A stretch of DNA of 64,000 nt. Origin: Flavobacterium hydrophilum. Lineage in GTDB: Bacteria > Bacteroidota > Bacteroidia > Flavobacteriales > Flavobacteriaceae. Location: NCBI RefSeq assembly GCF_003202405.1, contig NZ_QJHL01000001.1:1054001-1118000 (forward strand), given 5' to 3'. The position numbers and the translations under genes were made by a program. The notes below the pieces were generated by a model. That model was not told where the DNA came from, made no database searches, and worked only from the letters and a program-made list of their open reading frames with translations. Position 1 is the stretch's first letter; every line of letters begins with the position of its first letter. Shown one piece after another: positions 51,943 through 64,000 of the stretch.

Positions 51943-54900
51943 TCAATCTGTTTTTTGTTTAAGATAATCGGATGGTGCTATTTTAAAAATTTCTTTAAAA
52001 CAGGTACTAAAATAGCCTGCACTATTAAAACCCACTTTATAAGCAATATCAGCAATATCCGTTTCACCTGCATCAAGGAATTGTTTCGCTCTTTTTACCC
52101 GCATATCTTTAACAAATTCTACAGGAGTCATATTGGTAAGGCTTTTAAATTTTCTGTTGAATGTTACCCGAGCCATATTCATTGAATTGGCTATAACATC
52201 AATATTGAATTTAGGATTTGTCAGACCTTCTTCTACGATAGCAATTATGTCTTTTAAAAATTGTTCATCCTTAGTTGTGATAACGATTTCTCCCGGTTCT
52301 AATGTTATGGTTTTTACGTTCGTCTGTAAGTTTTCAAAAAACTTCTTTCGCTGACTGATTAAATTTTCAATAGAAGCCAGTAGGAAATCAGTATCAAAAG
52401 GTTTTGTAATATAATAGTCTGCTCCATAATTTAAACCTTCAATGTGACTTTCTACAGAGGATTTGGCAGTTAATAAAATGACAGGTATATGACTGGTTTC
52501 TATTGTTTTTTTAAGAGCGTCAAGAAGTTCGATTCCATCCATTTCAGGCATCATAATATCGCTCAAAATCAAATCCGGCAGTTTTTCTGTTGCTATTGCC
52601 AAACCTTCTTTTCCGTTTTCAGCTTCCAATATGCGGTAATATCGATGCAACTGACTCTTTAAGAAAGATCTCAACTCAGTATTGTCTTCTACAATAAGAA
52701 TTACAGGTAAGTTAGTATTGTTATTATGTTGTAATACTTCATTTTCTTTATGCTGTTTATTAGTGATAATATGTTTCTGTAATTTTTGGTTTGTCTGACT
52801 TGTTTTATTGTTGTTTTGAAGAATTTCATTGCTCAAATCTATTTGTATAGAAACTGTCAGGCCTCCATTACTGTTGTTTTCTGCATAAATTCGGCCCTGG
52901 TGTAATTGTACATATTCTTTGCAAAGAGCAAGCCCGATACCGGTGCCCACATTTTTGCTCTTGCCTGTATCTGTTTCGTAATACAGCTTAAAGATATCCT
53001 CAAGCTTATTCTCATCTACACCGGTTCCCTGATCAGCAACATTGATTTTTAAAAAAGTATTCTCTACTTTAAGTTTTATGGAAATTGTACTGTTGTCTGG
53101 AGAAAATTTAATGGCATTCGACAATAAATTATAGATTACAATATCTATTTTCTCTTTGTCCAGATTGACATAAAGGGTTTCAGAATCCGATTGTGTTTTG
53201 ATCTTTATATTCTTTTCGTAAGCAATCTGAGAAAACAAAGCATTAATCTCATTTACAAAAGAAACCAATTCTATAGATTCAATATGAAGCTGTTCATTTC
53301 CGCTTTGCACTTTTCTAAAATCAAGCAGCTGATTAACAAATCGTACAAGGCGATTCGTGTTTTTTCTGACGGTTTCAATATAATCATTGCCTAAAGGGCT
53401 TAATTGCTCGTTTTTGGCAATTTCGTTTAAAGGATTAACAATAAGGGTAAGCGGTGTTCTTAATTCGTGAGAAATGTTGGTAAAAAAACTTAATTTCAAT
53501 TCTGTCATTTTTTGTTCTACAACGACTTTGTTTCGTAATTCAATCATCGAATACGCAATCCTTCTGGCAATTTCCAGTAAAACTACGCAGATAACAAAAT
53601 ATAGAAAATAAGCCCAATAGGTTTTCCAGAAAGGAGGCGTAATGGTAAAAGTGAGGTTTTTTTGCGGAATGTTGGTGTACAATTCCGGATTCAGGCATTT
53701 TACTTCAAACTGATAATCACCGGGCGGCAAATTGGTAAAAGTTGCCTTTTTCTGGTTTTTTACAGGATGCCACGTATCATCAAAACCCTTTAATCTGTAA
53801 GCATACAATTGTTTGTTGCTGGACCTGTAATCTAATACCGTATAATAAATGCTGATGGTATTTTGCTGGTAATTTAATTGAATCTTTTTGCTATAATTTA
53901 TATCCAGTTCCAAAGGATATTCCAATGATTTTACATTGGAGTTTTTATTGTTGATTTCAAAATTGGTAAAAACCATTTTTGCTGTAATTTTTTGGTTTTC
54001 AGTTTTTTTTGGGTTGAAGGAGAGATATCCGTTTCTGGAACCAAAAATTAAATTTCCATTAGGTAATTTTAAGCTCGATGATTCTGAAAATCCGGTTTTA
54101 ACCAAACCATCATAAGAATCAAAATTTCTAAAAGTATGGTTTGCTAAATTAAATTTTGAGATTCCGTTTTCTGTAGCAAGCCACAAATTCTTGTCTTCGT
54201 CTTCAATCATACTCAGGATAAAATCGCTTGGCAATCCATTGTCTTTTGTGAAGTTTTTGAATTTTAAACGACTTTTTTCTGCTTGCATAGCCAGGTTGAG
54301 TCCGCCTCCGGCAGTAGAAAGCCACACTTTCTCATCAGAATCTTTATAGATAAACAAGACATCGTTACTCCCAAGACTGTTTTTATCGCTGGAGATTTTC
54401 ACGTATCTCGAAAATTTTATTTGGTGTGGATTGTAATTTTCGGGGTTAAATGTTACTAATCCGTTCGTTGTTGCGACCCAGATTTGTCCTTTGTAACCTT
54501 CTGTCAGAAATCTTACTTTCGCTGATTCTATAATGGGATAATTCCTGAATTTTTTTATAAAGCCAGTCTCACCATTATTTTCTTGCAGTAAGTTAATCCC
54601 ATTGCCATAAGTGCCTATCCAGATGCGCCCTTTTTTATCTTCTAAAATGGAGTAAATTAAATTACTGCCAATGCTTTTGGGATTATTTTTGTCCGTTTTA
54701 AACTGTTTTAATACAAATTGGGAATTTTGAGCATCAACAGGAGTTGCTTTATACAAACCATTTCCTTTTGTACCTAACCAAATATTTCCTTTTGAATCTC
54801 CAAGGATAGCATATACAAATCCAAGATCATCGTTTTTGTAATTTACAAACAGGTTTTTTACCTCTTGATTATTTTTATAAAATTTTAGTTTACCTGCTTT

Positions 54901-56289
54901 TGAAGAAACCCATAAACGATTTGATTTATCCGTAAAAAAGGCTCTGATATCATTCTCTGATTTATCTTTAGGATTGACTGCCAAAAGCTGCTGTTGAAAG
55001 ATGTTTTTCTGGAAGATAATTTTATTGATTCCTCTGTCATTCGTACTGATCCAGAGAATTCCCGAAGGATCAAAATACATACTCGACAGTATATTTGAAA
55101 ACTTCTGATTGTCGTCTCCCGGTTTGTTGAAAAAATAATCTAACGTACTGGTTTTTTGATTGTAATATCCAAATCCGCCACCGGCCAGTTTTACCCAGAC
55201 CCTGTCAAAATTATCTTCAAAAACCCCAAAACTATGTTCGAGCTGTAGAAAAGTTGCATCGGTCTGCTGAGAAAAAAAATGTATGCTTTTTTGTTTTGGA
55301 TTGACCATAAAAACACCATGTTTATGAGGTTCCACCCATAACAAGCCCTGTTTGTCCTGATAAATTTTGTGTACAGGTGAATCAGAAATTTTAAGCGTAG
55401 ATTCTGTTTTTAAGGTTTGTATGTTAAATGCAATCAACTCTCCGGCAGAATTGGTGATGTACAATAAATTTTTATCTCTTGATTTTATAATCGAGTTGAT
55501 GCCTTTATTGGATATGCTTAGTTTGTTGATTTTTTTCGAAATTACATTATAACCAATCAACACACCATCTTCAGTGCCAAACCAGGCAATATTATTAAGC
55601 GTTATCAGGCACTTAACATTGGTATTTTTTAATACATTTTTACTGGTATATTTTTGATTTTTAGATTTGGTTATGATATCTAATCCGTTTTTAGAGCCGG
55701 CCCAGAAAGTATTGTCCTTTTCTTCGGATACAAAATTTAATTCATTAGAAGCTAAAGCAAAATCAATTTTAGCACCTTGTTTGAAATGGACAATTTTTAT
55801 TTGCCCTCTAACTCCTTTTTCCGCTAAAAAAACACCATTATTGATGGTCGTCAGCCATACATTTCCATTGCCCGACGGGATAATTTCTTCAAATGCAATT
55901 TTATTGGTTCCCAGGATATTTGCGATAGAGAGGAATGTCTCTGTGCTTTTTTCAAATCTGTAAATTTGATTGTCGTAAGCTTTAAACCAAATGTAGCCTA
56001 AAGCATCTTCTTTCATGACATCAATTCGGTTGTTGCCTAAACTACTGTTGTCGCCCGCAATTGCTTTATAAGTAACGAAATTTTTGCCGTCAAATCGGTT
56101 AATCCCGTCCCATGTTGCAAACCACATGAATCCTTCTTTGTCTTTTATGATGTCTCTGATAGCTTCATGAGAAAGTCCGTCTTCGGTAGAGTAGTGCTCA
56201 ATTTTACATTTTATCTGAGCATTCAGTTTATTCATCTGAATGAAAAATAAAAGTGCAATTAAAGAAAAATCGAATAAAAGTTTTTTCAT
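51943..56289 (-). CDS. Hybrid two-component system (HTCS) regulator
   Basis: One-protein sensor and activator of 1448 residues. A signal peptide (ending KLNAQ) leads to a periplasmic double beta-propeller of Reg_prop repeats (MWFATWDGINRFDG, IWIGTYGNGINLL, VWLSTAGGGLNLA) and a Y_Y_Y domain (about 820-890). One membrane helix (YFLYFVICVVLLEI) follows. The kinase has His941 in FFTNISHELRTPL and G boxes; the receiver has Asp1244 in LILSDIMMPEMDG; an AraC helix-turn-helix ends the protein (NMTPVEFVKDMRVKRAK, VGFNSAGYFSTCF). It probably senses pectin oligosaccharides and activates the two repeat-bearing promoters. Confidence 0.96.
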   Translation of the reverse strand: MKKLLFDFSLIALLFFIQMNKLNAQIKCKIEHYSTEDGLSHEAIRDIIKDKEGFMWFATWDGINRFDGKNFVTYKAIAGDNSSLGNNRIDVMKEDALGYIWFKAYDNQIYRFEKSTETFLSIANILGTNKIAFEEIIPSGNGNVWLTTINNGVFLAEKGVRGQIKIVHFKQGAKIDFALASNELNFVSEEKDNTFWAGSKNGLDIITKSKNQKYTSKNVLKNTNVKCLITLNNIAWFGTEDGVLIGYNVISKKINKLSISNKGINSIIKSRDKNLLYITNSAGELIAFNIQTLKTESTLKISDSPVHKIYQDKQGLLWVEPHKHGVFMVNPKQKSIHFFSQQTDATFLQLEHSFGVFEDNFDRVWVKLAGGGFGYYNQKTSTLDYFFNKPGDDNQKFSNILSSMYFDPSGILWISTNDRGINKIIFQKNIFQQQLLAVNPKDKSENDIRAFFTDKSNRLWVSSKAGKLKFYKNNQEVKNLFVNYKNDDLGFVYAILGDSKGNIWLGTKGNGLYKATPVDAQNSQFVLKQFKTDKNNPKSIGSNLIYSILEDKKGRIWIGTYGNGINLLQENNGETGFIKKFRNYPIIESAKVRFLTEGYKGQIWVATTNGLVTFNPENYNPHQIKFSRYVKISSDKNSLGSNDVLFIYKDSDEKVWLSTAGGGLNLAMQAEKSRLKFKNFTKDNGLPSDFILSMIEDEDKNLWLATENGISKFNLANHTFRNFDSYDGLVKTGFSESSSLKLPNGNLIFGSRNGYLSFNPKKTENQKITAKMVFTNFEINNKNSNVKSLEYPLELDINYSKKIQLNYQQNTISIYYTVLDYRSSNKQLYAYRLKGFDDTWHPVKNQKKATFTNLPPGDYQFEVKCLNPELYTNIPQKNLTFTITPPFWKTYWAYFLYFVICVVLLEIARRIAYSMIELRNKVVVEQKMTELKLSFFTNISHELRTPLTLIVNPLNEIAKNEQLSPLGNDYIETVRKNTNRLVRFVNQLLDFRKVQSGNEQLHIESIELVSFVNEINALFSQIAYEKNIKIKTQSDSETLYVNLDKEKIDIVIYNLLSNAIKFSPDNSTISIKLKVENTFLKINVADQGTGVDENKLEDIFKLYYETDTGKSKNVGTGIGLALCKEYVQLHQGRIYAENNSNGGLTVSIQIDLSNEILQNNNKTSQTNQKLQKHIITNKQHKENEVLQHNNNTNLPVILIVEDNTELRSFLKSQLHRYYRILEAENGKEGLAIATEKLPDLILSDIMMPEMDGIELLDALKKTIETSHIPVILLTAKSSVESHIEGLNYGADYYITKPFDTDFLLASIENLISQRKKFFENLQTNVKTITLEPGEIVITTKDEQFLKDIIAIVEEGLTNPKFNIDVIANSMNMARVTFNRKFKSLTNMTPVEFVKDMRVKRAKQFLDAGETDIADIAYKVGFNSAGYFSTCFKEIFKIAPSDYLKQKTD

Positions 56290-56499
56290 TTAAGAATTCT
56301 GATTTTTAAATCTAATACAGAAAAATTTAGTTCTTTAAAATTAATTTAAATGTTATAACAACACTTTTTAACCTTTGTAAATATAATAAGTAATTTGCTG
56401 AAATGGGATCTGAGGAGATAAATCTTCTGTTTGAAATCTGGGTATTAAAACAGGAAGATGTGATATATTTCAGGTGCTGCCGTATTATTATATTGATAT

Positions 56500-56556
56500 G
56501 CCCCTTTTATTTTATTGTATAGCCCCTCTTGTAATATTTGGTGATATCTAAATTTG
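56500..56556 (+). promoter_or_regulatory. Promoter of the GH2 gene with GCCCCT direct repeats
   Basis: GCCCCTTTTATTTTAT (56500-56515) and GCCCCTCTTGTAATAT (56522-56537) form an imperfect direct repeat with a 22-bp period. TAAATTTG, a -7 match, is at 56549-56556. The repeat sequence and distance to the -7 box (27 bp) differ from the two pectin operon promoters, so another regulator or a different site class may act here. Confidence 0.55.
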
Positions 56557-56633
56557 TGAACCTGCTTTTATTTCTGAATTAACTTCTTTGAAATAGAATC
56601 TGAAGTACTAAATTTTAAAACCTGATTTTATAA

Positions 56634-59750
<3,117 letters not shown>

Positions 59751-59784
59751 TTTGACGTTTTTGTTTATGTTTGTGTAGAAAGAA

Positions 59785-59810
59785 AGCCTATGAATTGCTC
59801 ATAGGTTTTT
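59785..59810 (+). terminator. Terminator after the LacZ-type GH2 gene
   Basis: CCTATGA (59787-59793) and TCATAGG (59799-59805) with a 5-base loop, followed by five T residues. Confidence 0.88.
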
Positions 59811-59856
59811 CTGATTTATCAATAATATTTAATTGTTAGAAGTAATTTAAAATGGC

Positions 59857-59945
59857 TGTCAGGCTGAGCGGAGTCGAAGCCCTTCAAAGGTAAATAGCCT
59901 CGACTAAGTTTATCATAAGCCAAGACAAATGATTCAGGATGACAT
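59857..59945. repeat. Dispersed intergenic repeat, copy 2 with full right end
   Basis: The first 25 bp are identical to 41717-41741. The element runs to TCAGGATGAC, whose complement resembles its own left end GTCAGGCTGA, and the same ends bound the 24214-24310 hairpin. It lies between the GH2 terminator and the second HTCS gene. Confidence 0.75.
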
Positions 59946-60061
59946 TCGTTATCTAAAAATTTAAGATGTTTTTATTTCAGTTTATAATTGAATCGATTTG
60001 TATTTTTATAAAACTCATTTTACAATTAATAAGTTATATTTAGCTTTAAATACCTAATATT

Positions 60062-63000
60062 TTGAGAAATAAAGCCCTTTTGTTTTTACTGTTTTTAGTT
60101 TGCTTTACATCCAACTCACAGGCTGTAAAAACGGCTATTCCAAAATATGGACAGGAAAAATATGATATTGGTTACATCGGAATCAAAAACGGACTTGCTA
60201 ATAATGCTGTAACTTCTGTTTACAAAGACAAACGTGGCTTAATGTGGTTTGGCACTTATGACGGAATCAGCAGGTATGATGGCTATAATTTTTTAAGTTT
60301 CAGAAACGAACCTAATGATTCCAATTCGTTAGTTAATAACAGGATTGTAAGTATTTGTGGTACTCAAAATGAAATTTGGATTGGTACCAAAGGAGGTATC
60401 AGTGTTTACGATTATCTAAGAAACAAGTTTACAACAAAGAGTTATGTGAACGCTAAAACTTCTCAGATTGAAGTGATTGATTTTGTAGTCAATCAAATCA
60501 GGGATTTTAAATCAAAAATGTACATCGGGACTGCAGGTAAGGGATTGCTTTATTATGAAGGCAATGAAGAAAAAATTATTCAGATTCCGCTTTATGTAAA
60601 AGGAAAACTGTTCTGGGATTATCATGTTCAGGAAATGGATTTTGATCCATCCGGTAAATTGTGGTGTTCTGTTGCCGGTGTTGGACTTGTTGCTATGGAT
60701 GCATCCGCCAAAAAGCTTTCAGTTGTTTTTCCGGTTATTTTAGGCAGTGGTTGTCTTTTATACGATAAATTTTCAAATGTCTGGGTAGGAGCTGATCAGG
60801 GATTGCTAAAATACAATGTCATAAATAAAACGCATCATCTTTATAAAAATCAGGAAATTCAATATCCTGTTTCAGATTTGATGTGTAAACCGGATGCAAA
60901 AGAATTGTGGATCGCTACAAATGGTAATGGTGTTGTAAAATACAATTATACAACTAATAGTTTTTCTTTGTTGAATAAAGACCTGAATGAAGAAAAACTG
61001 AATAGTAATGCAATTTCATCCTTATTCAGGGATAATAAAAACCGCGTATGGATTGGAACTTTACGTGGAGGAGTTAACATCATTGAACAGAGAAAAAGTC
61101 CTTTTACGACAGTTTCAAAAAACGAAGAAATAAAAAATACACTGCCAAGTGATTTTATCCTTTCATTTTCAGAACAGGACAGTGAAAATCTCTGGATTGG
61201 AACAGATGGAGGAGGTGTAAGTTTATGGAACAGAAAGAATAATTCATTTACCAATTATTCCTATGAGGCTAATAATCCAAATTCGTTATCGAACAATTTC
61301 GTTTCAGCAATTATAAAAGATGCAAAAGGAATCTGGTTTGGAACTTACGGAGGAGGGGTTTGTCTGTTCAATTCCCAAACCCGAAGCTTTAAAAAATACA
61401 ATCTTTTTAATCCTAAACTGAATGGGAATCAAAAAAATATCTGGGTACTCTTCCGAAGTAAAAACAATGTTTTATGGGCCGCTTCTCCGGATGAAGAAGG
61501 ATTATATCGTTATAATGAAACAAAGGATCATTTTGATTTTGTGGATGCAGGAATCAGAGGGATCATTTCGATGGCAGAAGATAAAAATGGTAATCTTTGG
61601 ATAGGAAATTTTTCAAAATTGTATCAGCTCAATCTTAAAACAATGAAACGGAAGGAGATTGATGTAAAATATCCGGTACGTTCTATTATTTCGCATTCGG
61701 ATACAAAAATGCTCGTAGGTACAGAAGGTGGCGGTTTGATGCTTTTTAATCCACAGACTTTCAAAAGCAGCTTTTTAACCCAGAGAAATAAACTTCCCAA
61801 TAACTCGGTTTTAAATATTGTTCAGGATAATCAGGGGAATTATTGGGGCAGTACTTATAACGGAATATTTGTTTACAATGCAGCTAACGGAAAAATAACA
61901 AGTTATCATGATGCTGACGGGCTTCAAAGCAATCAGTTTAATTATAATGCTGCGCTGAAACTTTCTACGGGTGAAATTGTATTTGGCGGAATAAAAGGTT
62001 TTAATATCATCAATACCAAAATTACGAATCAGTTTCACGATTTTCCAAAACTGATTATAACTTCGATAAAAGTAAATAATAAGGTTTATGATCAGTCGGG
62101 TTTCTCCGCTTTCGGAATTGATAAATTAAAATTACCGTATGACGAATCGATGCTCAATATTGAATTTGCCGCTTTAGAATATAGTTTGCCGGAGAAAATA
62201 TCCTATGCTTATTTTTTAGAAGGATGGGATTCGCAATGGCATTATGTTGATAATATTCGGAATGCAAATTATTCCAGAATAACAGAAGGCGATTATGTAC
62301 TGAAAATTAAATCTACCAACGCTGAGGGCATCTGGAACACAAAATCCATTTCATTGCCCGTTACCATCTTACCGCCTTGGTACAGAAGCGGTTTTGCATA
62401 TTTCGTCTATTTTCTCCTTATCGGACTTATTATTTATGTAGTCGATAAATACCAGCGGCAGCAGGAAAAATTGAAATATGAGGTAAGGCTTTCTCAGGAT
62501 TTGGCGAAGCAGGAAAAGGAACTGAATGAAAAGAAATTAACCTTTTTTACTAATATTTCACATGAATTCAGGTCGCCTTTGACCATGATTATAAATCCGT
62601 TAAAAGAAATCATTTACGGGACAGACCAGCAGATAGATCCGGCTGCGATAGAAATGGTATACAGCAATTCGAGAAGGCTGTTAAGTCTGGTCGATCAGCT
62701 GCTTCTTTTTAGGAAAACCGAAACCGAAACCGGAAAACTTAAAATTGGCCATATTGATATTGTAGAACTCTGCAAAGAGGTTTTTAGCTGTTTTGTACAG
62801 CACGCCAAAACAAAAAAAATCGATTATAGTTTTAGTATTTCCGAAGAAAAAGTACTGGTTTACGTAGATCGGGAAAAAATAGAAATGGCATTGTTTAATT
62901 TGATTTCGAACGCTTTAAAATTTACTGAAAAAGAAAATGGAGCCGTTACCGTTAGTTTGCGATGTTCAGAAAATGAAGTAATTATCAGTGTCATCGATAA

Positions 63001-64000
63001 TGGAGAAGGAGTTCCGGATGGAGATAAAGACAAAATTTTTAATCTGTTTTATCAGTCCAATCAAAACATCCGGAATAACCGCAAAGGCTTTGGAATAGGT
63101 CTTTATCTGGTAAAACAGTTCATCACTCAGCATCACGGAAATGTCAGCTGTCGTGATAATGAAAATGGAGGGTCTGTTTTTGAAATTAAATTATTACCCG
63201 GAAAAGAGCATTTAGGAGATGTCGAAATCCGTGAAGATTTGAGTGACAGAACCTTATTTTTAGAAGAAGCTTTAGAAGATACCACAGTGGAGGAAAGTGT
63301 ACTGCAAACTGTTGAAGAGCCTGACAATGTTAAAGATTTAATTAAGGATGCAAAAAGCATTTTGGTGGTAGATGATAATGTGCAGATAAGAAATTATTTG
63401 AAAAAGATTTTAAGTCCAAAATATCATATTACAGTTGCAGAAAATGCAGAAGCTGCTTTAGCCGTAATTAAAAAAGTAATGCCGGACCTGGTTATTTCTG
63501 ATGTGGTGATGGGAGAAATGAACGGAGTCGCTTTTTGCAAACAAATTAAGTCGGATGAAGAACTAAAGCATATTCCGGTGATACTGCTCACAGGAGGAAC
63601 ATCGGAAGATGTAAAATTAAAAGGTGCCGAAGTAGGTGCTGATGATTACATTACCAAACCTTTTGATAACGACTATTTATTAGCCCGAATCAGCGGAATA
63701 TTTGCCAGACGTGACAGTGAACAGAATTACCTGTTGAATTCGGTAACCAAAAAATCTACAACTTTAAAGTTATCTGACGAGGATAAAAAACTGATTGATA
63801 AAATCGTAGATATTATTGATGCAAATTTGGATGTAGAGCATTTTAATGTAAATGATTTGTCAGAACATTTAGGAATGAGTTATTCTTTGGTGTATAAAAA
63901 AATCAAAAAAATTACAGGAAAATCGGTTTCAGAGTTTACCCGAAACGTACGATTGAGAAAAGTAGCAACATTATTAATCACCACAGATTTGCAGATTAGC
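60062..64000 (+). CDS. Second hybrid two-component system regulator, TTG start, 3' end missing
   Basis: The frame is open from 60062 to the window edge (1313 codons). The only start that keeps the signal peptide (RNKALLFLLFLVCFTSNSQA) is TTG at 60062: an in-frame stop lies at 60047-60049, and the next ATG is at 60241, past the signal. Reg_prop propeller repeats (MWFGTYDGISRYDG, VWIGTLRGGVNII, IWFGTYGGGVCLF), a Y_Y_Y domain, one membrane helix, kinase His834 in FFTNISHEFRSPL, receiver Asp1147 in LVISDVVMGEMNG and most of an AraC domain follow. It is likely to control a PUL beyond the right edge or the GH2 gene upstream. Confidence 0.94.
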   Translation, partial: MRNKALLFLLFLVCFTSNSQAVKTAIPKYGQEKYDIGYIGIKNGLANNAVTSVYKDKRGLMWFGTYDGISRYDGYNFLSFRNEPNDSNSLVNNRIVSICGTQNEIWIGTKGGISVYDYLRNKFTTKSYVNAKTSQIEVIDFVVNQIRDFKSKMYIGTAGKGLLYYEGNEEKIIQIPLYVKGKLFWDYHVQEMDFDPSGKLWCSVAGVGLVAMDASAKKLSVVFPVILGSGCLLYDKFSNVWVGADQGLLKYNVINKTHHLYKNQEIQYPVSDLMCKPDAKELWIATNGNGVVKYNYTTNSFSLLNKDLNEEKLNSNAISSLFRDNKNRVWIGTLRGGVNIIEQRKSPFTTVSKNEEIKNTLPSDFILSFSEQDSENLWIGTDGGGVSLWNRKNNSFTNYSYEANNPNSLSNNFVSAIIKDAKGIWFGTYGGGVCLFNSQTRSFKKYNLFNPKLNGNQKNIWVLFRSKNNVLWAASPDEEGLYRYNETKDHFDFVDAGIRGIISMAEDKNGNLWIGNFSKLYQLNLKTMKRKEIDVKYPVRSIISHSDTKMLVGTEGGGLMLFNPQTFKSSFLTQRNKLPNNSVLNIVQDNQGNYWGSTYNGIFVYNAANGKITSYHDADGLQSNQFNYNAALKLSTGEIVFGGIKGFNIINTKITNQFHDFPKLIITSIKVNNKVYDQSGFSAFGIDKLKLPYDESMLNIEFAALEYSLPEKISYAYFLEGWDSQWHYVDNIRNANYSRITEGDYVLKIKSTNAEGIWNTKSISLPVTILPPWYRSGFAYFVYFLLIGLIIYVVDKYQRQQEKLKYEVRLSQDLAKQEKELNEKKLTFFTNISHEFRSPLTMIINPLKEIIYGTDQQIDPAAIEMVYSNSRRLLSLVDQLLLFRKTETETGKLKIGHIDIVELCKEVFSCFVQHAKTKKIDYSFSISEEKVLVYVDREKIEMALFNLISNALKFTEKENGAVTVSLRCSENEVIISVIDNGEGVPDGDKDKIFNLFYQSNQNIRNNRKGFGIGLYLVKQFITQHHGNVSCRDNENGGSVFEIKLLPGKEHLGDVEIREDLSDRTLFLEEALEDTTVEESVLQTVEEPDNVKDLIKDAKSILVVDDNVQIRNYLKKILSPKYHITVAENAEAALAVIKKVMPDLVISDVVMGEMNGVAFCKQIKSDEELKHIPVILLTGGTSEDVKLKGAEVGADDYITKPFDNDYLLARISGIFARRDSEQNYLLNSVTKKSTTLKLSDEDKKLIDKIVDIIDANLDVEHFNVNDLSEHLGMSYSLVYKKIKKITGKSVSEFTRNVRLRKVATLLITTDLQIS

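Noticed and set aside
60946..61254. Minus-strand ORF opposite the second hybrid regulator
   Set aside because: The plus-strand frame carries continuous propeller repeats across this stretch, so the minus ORF is a shadow.

Overview
The window comes from a member of the Bacteroidota, most likely a soil- or plant-associated Flavobacterium. The DNA is AT-rich. It carries SusC/SusD pairs, hybrid two-component regulators, type IX secretion (T9SS) C-terminal sorting domains and promoters of the Bacteroidota type (TAnnTTTG at about -7). The genus is inferred from style, not from a database match.

Region 1 (1-13990) is the right part of a polysaccharide utilization locus (PUL). It holds a SusC receptor cut by the left edge, SusD, a GH10 xylanase-type lipoprotein, a GH3 beta-glycosidase, a PKD-domain surface lipoprotein, a clan GH-A hydrolase resembling GH50, a GH2 enzyme of the beta-glucuronidase type, and a T9SS-sorted surface protein. 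The enzyme mix does not point cleanly to one glycan.

Region 2 (14014-27562) is a stress and detoxification island. It has an HxlR regulator facing an SDR reductase, then a cupin protein and an epoxide-hydrolase-like enzyme under near-duplicate promoters. An OsmC/Ohr protein, a DUF1223 protein, a LytS/LytR-type two-component pair, an AraC regulator with an SDR, DoxX and a Crp/Fnr regulator follow. The region ends with a tight operon of YceI, tautomerase, SDR, NTF2-like protein and nitronate monooxygenase. Together they suggest handling of reactive electrophiles, quinones, peroxides or nitro compounds. Intergenic hairpin repeats are frequent here.

Region 3 (27867-30234) holds an unplaced lipoprotein, small ORFs and a tRNA-Glu(TTC).

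Region 4 (30281-59810) is a large pectin PUL. One operon encodes GH95, SusC, SusD and a DUF4957/DUF5123-like lipoprotein. A second encodes pectin methylesterase, PL11 rhamnogalacturonan lyase, a second GH95, PL10 pectate lyase, two esterases (one CE12) and GH28 polygalacturonase. A convergent hybrid two-component regulator and a divergent LacZ-type GH2 follow. Both operons begin with the same promoter architecture: two 17-bp direct repeats with a 21-bp period, the second starting exactly 36 bp upstream of TACTTTTG. This is the strongest regulatory signal in the window. The enzymes fit breakdown of homogalacturonan and rhamnogalacturonan I with galactan and L-fucose or L-galactose side groups.

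Region 5 (59857-64000) has an intergenic repeat and a second hybrid two-component regulator that starts with TTG and runs off the right edge.
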